Part shown: in pieces, positions 53,901 through 61,126 of the stretch
Layout of the letters: each line of letters starts with the position of its first letter
How positions within the stretch are numbered: position 1 is the stretch's first letter
Assembly (NCBI RefSeq): GCF_003171515.1
Contig: NC_089391.1
Coordinates: 3,968,001-4,032,000 of the forward strand
Source: Pyrenophora tritici-repentis
Lineage: Eukaryota; Ascomycota; Dothideomycetes; Pleosporales; Pleosporaceae
Direction of reading: 5' to 3'
Length of the DNA stretch: 64,000 nucleotides
The notes under the pieces: generated by a model
Told to the model about the DNA's origin: nothing
The model's input: the letters and a program-made list of their open reading frames with translations, nothing else
Databases searched by the model: none
Translations under genes and position numbers: made by a program

Positions 53901-56162
53901 GAAGTTGATTTTTCCGATCTCCGTAGAGACCTGCACGGTGCCAATCGACGCTGTAGCCTCGCCTTTTCCGAATTTAATAGACGCTTTCCCTGCTGTAGAT
54001 GTGTCTAACTTAACCGTCGGATCTTCTCTCGTAAGTGCGAGGTATTGCTCCTTGCCGACCGTGGATACGTTTGCAGCGCCTGTATCTGGTAGGATTCCTT
54101 GGTACACAGATCGTGTGTAGCGGTCCTCAAGCAGGAACTGCGATGCTGGTGCTGACGGCGCGTCTCGGCTGTATATGTCGTCGCCCGAGATATGATGCAA
54201 GAACGCCTGGTCTGCAAGGCATTGCTCCTTGAAGAACTGGTGTTCAGAATGTGCTTCCGCGACGTCGTCATCCTCGTCATCCTCGCAGTCTTCCTCCTCT
54301 CTCCAGCCTCTCTGATTGTACTGGCTGGTGTGCTCGATCCCTTCGTATTCTGCAAGATGTACGGAGAAGTCCTCAGGGGGCTGTGCACCTGTAAAGTATA
54401 GCGTAGAGAAGAACTGCGCACGGGCATCTTTGCGCTCTTTATCTGTGTGGTTGGTAGACCAGCATCCTTCCTTCCGGCAAACAAAGCATTTCTTCCTCCA
54501 ACGTGGCTTGAATCCTCGTCCGTTGTCGTCGCGCTGCTCGCCTCCTCGGTATGCTCCTCTGGATCCGCCTCTGAATCCTCCTCCACCTCGAGATCCACCT
54601 CGGATCCTTCCATTGCCGTTGTATCGGCGGTCTAGGTAGTATTGATCTTCTGTGACCAACTGGGCGGTGTGTTGCCGTGCTAGGTGTGTTTCCACTGCGG
54701 ATCGTAGATCTGAGAAGAGTCCTTCACAGATTGTGGCTGGCTTGAACAGTGCCATCTCAAGTTCTGGTACTCCTCGGCAGGCATTGATGACCGTAGTGCG
54801 GAGGGCATCCTCACCCTCAAAGTTCTTGCCAAGGGCACGCTGGCATAGCTGCAGCTTGTCAAGCAGGATCTGCAGAACCTCGTGTAGTCCCTTATCAGGG
54901 TTCTCTGCGCGGGTGCGAGCGAAGGTTGTAGTCGTCCAGTCTGTGTAGTAGTGCTGGTGATGGACGTCATGGTCGAAGTGGTTTTTGATTGCCATGTACG
55001 CATCAGCAAAGCTATCATCTCTCTCTACAACCTGTATGTAGAACGTCTCTGCACGCCCGGTAAGGATACGGGGAAACACTGCGTGAAACTGCTCCTCCTG
55101 GATATCTACCTGCCAGCAGATGCTGAAGAAGATCTTAATCTTATCGTCTAGGAGATCGTACGCATTCCCTGTATACTTGTTGCTATTGTCCCATAGCTTA
55201 GAGAACTGCGTGATCGTATTGGCTTCGAGCCGATCGTTGCGAGACCATCGCGGCGGTAGCGTCTTGTACGGGTCATGTGGTAGGCCAAGGGGTCTGTCAG
55301 GTACTCGGTTTGTAGGTTGCTGAGGGAAAGGTGTCACCTCGCGGTATGCGGTCGCTGGGGGTCGTGTCTGTGTCTGCGGGTACCATTGTTGTGGTTGCAT
55401 AGCCTGCTCCGTTTGTCGAGGCTGTGGTCCTGCATAGGCATTGATCGCGTAGGGCGGTTGTTGTAGCTCTTGATATTGCGGGTGGCTTCGAACGCCTTGT
55501 CTCACTCTATACTGCTCGCCCTGTGACGGACGTTGTGGCTGCGGCTGTAGCGGTTCCAGTGGCTGCGTCTGTTGCAGTGGCTGCTGCGCTTGTCTATCTA
55601 TAGGGGCTGCTAGATGTGCGTTCTGCTGACGCTGGTACGCCTCAGAACGTTCGTCAAACTTCTCGGCCTTGAACTCTGCAGGGTCCCATTCGGGAGCGTT
55701 TTCTCCTCCTAGTAAGTTGAAGAGGGAATCAGCTACTCTAGCCCGAAATTTGCCTGTATAGACTCCCCTATACCGGAGCACAGTCTTCAGAGATCTTAGC
55801 GTAGTGCGCTCAACCTTCTGGAATAGCTCTCGTGTCCATCCTTCAAAGTCCCATTGGTAGTCGAAGTATAGTCTCTCATCCCATTCCATTCCTACATGGT
55901 AGTCGTGGATAGCCTTCGCGACCCAGGTTGTTGCGTGCGTCTCGTCTGCATCCTCTGGTGCGGGTACACCCCAGAGAGATGGGTTGATATAGTCAAACGT
56001 GACTGTGTATGGACAGTGTCGCATAAGGTGTTCAGCAGTAAACTTCGCTCCTGGGGATATAGTTTCTGCGCGCTTGCTTGTATTGCGTTCGGATGGATAG
56101 TTGAGTAGTTGCTCTTGAACATCAGCGTCTGTATCGCCAGAGTTGCTCTGGCTGCCTGCCAT
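50970..56162 (-). CDS. Copia Gag-Pol polyprotein, 1730 aa
   Basis: One frame from ATG 56162 to TAA 50970, with no frameshift between gag and pol. N-terminal Gag, with Gln/Pro-rich linker; an RG/GG-rich basic patch; a zinc knuckle (about 555) as CFVCRKEGCWSTNH, with Cys-Cys-Cys-His instead of the usual CCHC; protease ILPDTGAANVS (about 695); integrase with HHCQ-type zinc binding and Asp, Asp (HDAGTNF, about 944) and Glu (GKTERYH, about 979); RT with SVELRDITQAYPQAQ and a QTDD catalytic box (about 1405); RNase H with FVDGSFA, LASEIYGM, CTDSYSLYE and the end motif NPADAFTK (about 1697). All catalytic residues seem present. It would be cleaved by its own protease. Confidence 0.95.
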   Translation of the reverse strand: MAGSQSNSGDTDADVQEQLLNYPSERNTSKRAETISPGAKFTAEHLMRHCPYTVTFDYINPSLWGVPAPEDADETHATTWVAKAIHDYHVGMEWDERLYFDYQWDFEGWTRELFQKVERTTLRSLKTVLRYRGVYTGKFRARVADSLFNLLGGENAPEWDPAEFKAEKFDERSEAYQRQQNAHLAAPIDRQAQQPLQQTQPLEPLQPQPQRPSQGEQYRVRQGVRSHPQYQELQQPPYAINAYAGPQPRQTEQAMQPQQWYPQTQTRPPATAYREVTPFPQQPTNRVPDRPLGLPHDPYKTLPPRWSRNDRLEANTITQFSKLWDNSNKYTGNAYDLLDDKIKIFFSICWQVDIQEEQFHAVFPRILTGRAETFYIQVVERDDSFADAYMAIKNHFDHDVHHQHYYTDWTTTTFARTRAENPDKGLHEVLQILLDKLQLCQRALGKNFEGEDALRTTVINACRGVPELEMALFKPATICEGLFSDLRSAVETHLARQHTAQLVTEDQYYLDRRYNGNGRIRGGSRGGGGFRGGSRGAYRGGEQRDDNGRGFKPRWRKKCFVCRKEGCWSTNHTDKERKDARAQFFSTLYFTGAQPPEDFSVHLAEYEGIEHTSQYNQRGWREEEDCEDDEDDDVAEAHSEHQFFKEQCLADQAFLHHISGDDIYSRDAPSAPASQFLLEDRYTRSVYQGILPDTGAANVSTVGKEQYLALTREDPTVKLDTSTAGKASIKFGKGEATASIGTVQVSTEIGKINFEVLEAPTPFLLCLADMDRLKVYFNNTTDELVQDDVHIPVIRKWGHPWFHLNKRERATMFLTETELRRLHRRFGHPAVTRLVKLLKDAGHNDFEERTLEEVTKFCHHCQLHSSAPRRFKFTLKDDHHFNYEILVDVMYLSNKPVLHVVDSSTAFQGARFLSAISAKETWQALRILWIDTYQGPPDIITHDAGTNFASAEFRAEAKIMGVTCKQVPTEAHWSIGKTERYHAPLRRAWDILHAELTDTMSDDAILQMAVKAVNDTAGPDGLVPTLLVFGAYPRMTAESPPSPSMVKRSEAIQKATKALRKLTAERQVADALNTRNGPATADMLALPLQSEVLVWRESDGWNGPYKIASTDGHNITVDMVNGPATFRSTVVKPYYRPDHLWSDPDAPHAPNEPNEPHEPIAVPPAAQPRRRGRPPGSKNKRKAHAYITKKEQDDLELAIKLRNDGVITTSGAPFEASDDQEISDLVGRGVFKFEQYDERLHSKIRIFKSRLVREVKGKTTKPYEKSRLVIQGYQDYGKEAILTQSPTIQRCSQRLIMSLAPGLVQSGMSVELRDITQAYPQAQTTLKRTILAHLPTELVHRYPEGTILHVIKPLYGIAEAGVHWWTTYHGHHCKELDMSTSTYDPCLLITNSDDADVFGIVGMQTDDTLMLGTTAFLSREEKKIQKAQFRSKPKAMLTPEVQLDFNGCTLTMDASRVLILRQKGQGGRIRLVDIRAPDRAQQYTEQRARGAYIASTCQPEASFDLSVAAQAQQPSDEDIKALNKRLKWQMENLTRGLRYVTVNLTEAKLIVFVDGSFANNKDLSSQLGFVLMLVNESIGANTFTIQGNVIHYSSTKCKRITRSVLASEIYGMVNGFDIGIAVATTLRIVTERLGLPAIPLVICTDSYSLYECLVKLGTTKEKRLMIDIMALRQSYERREITEIRWINGEDNPADAFTKASPNRALERFIDGNKLTVRVDGWVQRPTSFDV

Positions 56163-56268
56163 CGTGCCGGTGTATATTGACGCGTTGCCTTGTCTTGTCT
56201 AGCTGGTTGGTCGGTTCCAGCGCTTGTGGTTGTACGTGATAGGATCGTCCGGGGACGCTCGTACGGAA

Positions 56269-56428
56269 TCGCTACGCGTTGCTGACGCACTATAGTCGTC
56301 CCGAGACTTCTCGCGTCGGGATATCAATAGTCTGTCGCTCTGCGCTGCTGACGTGCTGTAGTCGTCCCAAGACTTCTCGCGTCGGGATTTCAACAGTGTG
56401 TCTTTGTGCGTTGCTGACGCGCTGTAAT
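56269..56428 (-). repeat. 66-bp tandem repeat in the Copia 5' leader (about 2.4 copies)
   Basis: GCTGACG recurs at 56281, 56347 and 56413, exactly 66 bp apart, with the surrounding GTCGTCCC.AGACTTCTCGC conserved in the first two units. The units contain the inverted repeat CGAGACTTCTCG, able to form a hairpin. They lie between the 5' LTR and the Gag ATG. Confidence 0.8.
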
Positions 56429-56616
56429 CGAGCTTCGGCCTGGATTAGCAGCTTAGAGGGAGGTTTTGATCGCTATGCGTTATCTCTGCCTCGCTCTGTT
56501 CTTAGCACAGAATCTTCTCTCAGGAGTATAACGTCGTGCGTTAGGGAGGCTGTCAAAGATGCGGTCTGTCTCTTCTTCCTTGCTGTCTGTGATCGCCTCA
56601 AGCAATCACTGATCAG

Positions 56617-56808
56617 TGTTGGTTGGCTTTGCACTAAGTGCGTAAAGGGAAATAACGATAACTAGGAATGCATTCTGTTCGGTGGTTCTAATTGATATCT
56701 ACGAACATAGGTGCTACGAAGGTATACCTAAGCTCTTGCGCAAGGTGGGCCGAAGTCGGGCCGAAGTGTCCAGCAGCCGACGTCTCTACCGATACTCACG
56801 ATCCGACA
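56617..56808 (-). repeat. Copia LTR (5' LTR in element orientation)
   Basis: 192 bp, identical to 50713-50904; followed by the right copy of the GCTAG duplication. On the element strand it starts TGTCGG and ends CCAACA. Confidence 0.95.
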
Positions 56809-57527
56809 GCTAGCCTATTTATTCACTGTGCACTTCAACTTTATGTCAGCAGCAAAATTTTTCACAGCGATATAATTAATGCTCGAAGCGTAATAGATAG
56901 TTGCGGAGAGCAAAAGAAAAAAGGCAAAAAAAAGGAAACCTGTCGTTGGTGGGCGAGAGAGCCTGTCGGCACATTTACGCTTTATAACTTTGTGCACCGA
57001 GTTTCGAACGGTTCTTCAAAGCTTGTATATGTACTAGTCTCCGTGACCCACCTAGCTAGGCTAGCCTTCAGTTTGTATTGTCAAGTGTTGATGGGTAATT
57101 CTTGAATACTTCAGAATATATACACGTAGTAATTCATTAGATAGACATTAGGCAACTAATCTAAAGTATGTGGCAAGTATTTAGGATGCTGTGTGAAGTG
57201 CAGAGGCAGGTGGCAAACGGAGCAAACAGAACGAAGCTATTCGCCCAACCCATTTTGAGGTCAACATCACCGTCAAAACAATGATAGCGATATGTTACTA
57301 GTGTTTATCACCGCGCACATAAAAGCGTCTTTCTAACGCATTCTATCTATACTAACGTACATGCTGTGTTTCTGAGATGATGGCTGTAGCGGAGATAAAC
57401 ACAGGCTGTGCCTTGTAGCCAACAAGTGAAAGAGAGTCAGCTCACAACAAACGCCTAGAAGTCTCTTCCACCTCGCAACAGCGACCTTACCCGCACCACC
57501 AATCTTTCTTAGCAACCTACTGCTGAC
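56809..57527. other. Flank between Copia element and KLD-repeat gene
   Basis: 719 bp after the retrotransposon, AT-rich in the middle, with no gene recognised. An A-rich segment (AAAAGAAAAAAGGCAAAAAA) lies at about 56912-56932. Confidence 0.4.
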
Positions 57528-58787
57528 ATGCAACACCTCATCATGGGCGACCTTGATGAGCTCTTCGAGAAGGGAAAGACCTTAACTACTGCCAAAACAA
57601 AAGAGCTCCTAGATACCGAGCGCGGTTGGTGCGATGAGGCCCAAGCTAATCCCGTGTCGGCTGCGTACTATGAAGTCCTTTGCCGCATGTACCTGAGCGG
57701 GAAAGAAAGCTCGGCAGCTCTGGGGCACAAGATGAAGTATTGGCAATGGCAGCGAGACGAGGAGAAGAAGAAGCTCGACAGGGATCGGCTTGACAAGGAA
57801 AAGGCCGAAAACAAGAAGCTGGACGATGACAAGCTGGACAACGGTAAGCTGGACACCGGCAAGCTGGACACCGGCAAGCTGGACACCGGCAAGCTGGACA
57901 CCGGCAAGCTAGACGACACCAAGCTAAACAACACCAAGCTGGACAACACCAAGCTGGACAACACCAAGCTGGACAACACCAAGCTGCTCGATGACGGCAA
58001 GAAGCTCGGTGACGGCAAGAAGCGCAAGAAGCGCAAGAAGCGCAAGAAGCTCGAAGATGGAAAGAAGCTCGACACCACCACTACTGAATCAAGTATGCAC
58101 TGCTCATACTACTAGCTCATACGACAAAGTACATGTACTGACTCTGACACAGAAGCTCGCAACCCTCGGAACAACGTCCTGTCGACCCTTTCCATCACTA
58201 CAGAGGCGCAAGAGCCCCTCGAAGCATGCCCTCTTCCCGACCCCAGGTACAGCTTACCAGGATTGAAGTTCTATCCACCTCAAGATCCAGCGATAAAGCG
58301 GGAAGCAGATGAAGAGGCCGAGAAGGTGCGCAAAGCAAAGCGTCTAGTCCGACGTAACAACCCCCCAGGTACCAGGGTAGACAATTGGCTATGCAAATGT
58401 GGGTGGTGAAACGACAAGTACGTCTACAACTGCAGCAATAAGAGGAAGAAGTGTGGACTCTTCCGCAGTGATGAGAATATTGTCAAGCGAAAGACTGCTG
58501 GTCGGGGCATCGAGCACCACCCACCCGTGGAGGCCAAATTTGATCTCGATCGGAAATGCAAGTGCCACAGATGGAACCGTGTACCCACAAAGATTTGTTT
58601 CAAATGTGGTAGACCTGACGCAGAGGGTTGGGAGTACACTGCCCATAATGGTGTTGACGGTGTGCTTCCCCCTTTCCCGGGTTACGCACCTGATTGTCCC
58701 CCGGAGGCTGCAAAGCGAGGCATGTTCTTCGCTACCCATCCTGGCCCTTGGAGGCCGGTGAGTCGTAGGTATGATGGCAGGAAATAG
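57528..58787 (+). pseudogene. KLD-pentapeptide-repeat protein gene with in-frame TGA
   Basis: Exon 1 57528..58092 (ATG 57528 or, better, ATG 57543, MGDLDEL) and exon 2 from 58153 join in phase across a 60-bp intron (GTATGC...CACAG). The N-terminal 75 residues are helical (DELFEKGKTLTTAKTKELLD). Then comes a low-complexity part with eleven KLDxx pentapeptides and basic KKRKKRKKRKK. Exon 2 reads RNPRNNVLSTLSIT to WLCKCGW, then TGA 58407-58409, then in the same frame NDKYVYNCSNKRKKCG and a Cys-rich C-terminus (KCKCHRWN, ICFKCGRPD) to 58787. The Cys pairs on both sides look like one zinc-ribbon domain split by the stop. So decay, readthrough or sequencing error; a truncated protein is also possible. 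Confidence 0.6.
57816..57980 (+). repeat. 15-bp coding tandem repeat, 11 units
   Basis: Eleven 15-bp units AAGCTGGACACCGGC or AAGCTGGACAACACC, all in frame as KLDTG or KLDNT. The two unit types are arranged in blocks, which suggests local unit-by-unit duplication. Confidence 0.9.
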
Positions 58788-59188
58788 CTTGTCATTGAGG
58801 ACGCTGGGCGGATACACAGGGTATAATGAGAGTAGATAGATGACCGGTTGAGGACCCTTGATGACTAACGAGTCAATAAGGAGGAGACCGTCATCCACTA
58901 GTCCAATGAATACATCCTGGCTACTATGAGATATATCTGAATATGCTGCCGTGTTGGCAACGGGGCGGATACGATGGACGTGAAACTGAGATGTGATGAG
59001 AGAAGACATTAGAATCCTGCATGATCCTGCTAACCTAATTGATATAGTGTGTTCGATTGTCGATAGAGAGTCCCACTTTTCTTCCTACTAGTACGCATGT
59101 GATACTCGATGTCTCTCAGCTGTTCACACCTACTCTCTTCTTTCTCAACTATCTTCAAAGGTGCGACCTGATCACTAGCTTCGATACC
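58788..59188. other. Intergenic region, no gene seen
   Basis: 401 bp between two plus-strand genes. A long minus-strand frame covers it but has no ATG-driven recognisable protein and overlaps the repeat gene's exon; rejected. Confidence 0.4.
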
Positions 59189-60642
59189 ATGAATTTCAGC
59201 AGCGGTAGTCAATGGATTCCAAACCCGCCTGTTCCAAGGCCTCACCAAGGTTTCGCGCCTTGCCCCGTATCTTACCCTCCAGATGCAGCCTACATGTCGG
59301 AACTTTATAGTTTTCTCGAACCCGCGGACATTATGGAAAAGAATGGCTATGTTCTACAAGAGCTCACCGATATCGACCTCAATCAGAAACGCAGGTGCAA
59401 GAATTGCAATCAGAGTATGCATAGTCAGTTCCGTTGTGGCATATCTTCGTGTGACATTTGGGCGCCTCTAACATAATGACAGCTGTTCAATACCTCACGA
59501 AGTCACTACAAAAGACAACCTCATTCCGTGCCGCCAATCACCCTCCGAATGATTCACTAGGATCCTACCATCGGCTACCGACTATACGTATCCCACAGGA
59601 AGAGGGCTACATGGACGTCGATTGCACTAAGCCATGCATGTATCATCCTGGAGACTACGTCAAAGCCAGTCAGGTAGGGCAATTCTTCACGTGGATTAGA
59701 CTCATAGGCTGATATGTCAAGTGCTACAACTGCTGCAATTCCCATGTCTCAGCATCTGTCAAGTATTGCGTAACCACTCAGAGACATACGCTGCGCAAAT
59801 ATAAGCAGAGCGATCTCGACCGCATTTATCAGTTCCACATGACCCCACCTGTATATGCCGGACAGAATCGCACTCCCCGCGCCGCGGTCGCCATTGACTG
59901 CGAAATGGGAACGGCAAAACTCGGCGATTCAGAGCTTATCCGTATTAGCGCTATTGATTACTTCACCGGTGAAGTGCTCGTAAACAACCTCGTCGAGCCC
60001 GATCTCCCAATGCAGAGCCTCAACACCCAGTATTCTGGAGTCACATTCGATCAATTGAATCATGCTGTACTTGTCGGGCACTCCCTCAAAGGGAAAGTCG
60101 GGGCTAGAGAGGCGCTATGGAGGTTTGTAGGGCCGGAAACTTTCATTGTTGGTCATGGTGTCAACAATGACCTCAGAGCTCTGCGTATGATTCATCCACG
60201 GGTTGTTGATTCATATATGGTGGAAAACAAGATCGTTCAAGCGAGGAAAGCTATCGAAGCTGCTGCTGCTGCTGCCGAAGCAGAGAGAGAGGCGGCGCTC
60301 AGCGCACAGCAGCAGCTTCAAGGAGTGGCGGTTCTTCCACAAGGCATGGGTGTAGGAGGATGGGGAGTCAGCTCTTCAACACTCAACAACCAAGCTGCCC
60401 CATTCGCCACTGCAGCGTCGCAAGTTGAGCCAAAGAAGAAGAAGAAGCCTAAGGGATCTGGAGAGTTATCGTTGAAGATGCTACTCAAGCGATACCTTGG
60501 TAGGGAAATTCAGATGCAAGGCAACTTGGGCCATGACAGCATGGAGGATGCGATTGCAGCAAGGGATCTGGTACATTGGATGGTCCAGCGTAGACTCAAC
60601 GAGTCTGTGCAGACAATATGGGGAAGCGGATACGAACAATAA
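59189..60642 (+). CDS. REX-type 3'-5' RNA exonuclease (DEDDh) with Cys-rich N-terminus, 445 aa
   Basis: Exons 59189..59414, 59483..59673 and 59722..60642 join in phase (68- and 48-bp introns). The exonuclease domain has ExoI AAVAIDCEMG (Asp 198, Glu 200), ExoII FIVGHGVNNDLRAL and MIHPRVVDSYM, and ExoIII NLGHDSMEDAIAARDLV; His precedes the last Asp, as in DEDDh enzymes. This is the REX1/REXO family: trimming of rRNA, tRNA and snRNA 3' ends, in the nucleus. A Gln/Ala/Lys-rich insertion (AAAAAEAEREAALSAQQQL...KKKKKPKG) splits ExoII and ExoIII. The N-terminal 190 residues hold two Cys clusters (CKNC, and CYNCCNSHVS..C) that are probably zinc-binding. Exact orthology (REX1, REX3 or REX4) is not settled. 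Confidence 0.8.
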
Positions 60643-61126
60643 GGGCTGCCTTCTTGTTGCGTGGAAAAGCTTTCGTAGATAGTACTGGCTTTCCTTGGAC
60701 CGTCTATATCTCGATGTACCTTACATCTCTCAGTAGGTGTGTGGACGTTATCAGACACAGCGAAATCGTCGTTTTGGTCACGGGAATCTTGGAGCTTTGG
60801 AAAAGTTGCATATACATGAATGGAGTCTTATACTAGCAATATCACTTTGCTACCCATGAAGTCACATATGCACTTGCAGGGTCAGTGAAACTTCCGTTGT
60901 TGATTATTAATGGCGGTTCTGATTTCCTACCTTATGTCCTTGACAATTTAGACCGCAAGATAAGGACATGGCAGGTGGGAGAGGAGTTTGGTATTATACA
61001 ACTTGTTAATCCTGCAACGCCTCCAAGCTCGTGCAAAGTATCAATATCTCAATTGCACAATCATGATAGTGAAGCATGTTCCCCGAAAAACTCATACTCA
61101 TTACTTCGTAACACCAAACTCTAAAT
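60643..61126. other. Convergent intergenic region, no gene seen
   Basis: 484 bp between the exonuclease (plus) and the SprT gene (minus); presumably both 3' UTRs. No gene or repeat recognised. Confidence 0.4.

Larger units (their letters stand above)
50713..56808 (-). mobile_element. Complete Ty1/Copia LTR retrotransposon, 6096 bp
   Basis: Two 192-bp LTRs, 50713-50904 and 56617-56808, show no mismatch. The element is flanked by a perfect 5-bp duplication GCTAG (50708-50712 and 56809-56813). Between them is one uninterrupted minus-strand ORF of 1730 codons. Domain order Gag-protease-integrase-RT-RNaseH defines Copia. Identical LTRs, intact ORF and exact duplication all indicate a recent insertion. 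Downstream of the minus-strand 5' LTR the sequence CTGATCAGTGATTGC should be the primer site, but I could not assign a tRNA. A purine-rich AGAAAGAAAAGA near 50915 is the likely polypurine tract. The 5' leader has a 66-bp tandem repeat. Confidence 0.95.

Noticed and set aside
56577..56616. tRNA primer binding site of the intact Copia
   Set aside because: The sequence after the 5' LTR (CTGATCAGTGATTGC on the minus strand) could not be matched to a tRNA from memory, so none is claimed.
58389..59009. 206-codon minus-strand frame
   Set aside because: It overlaps exon 2 of the KLD-repeat gene on the other strand, has no conserved features and no good start context.
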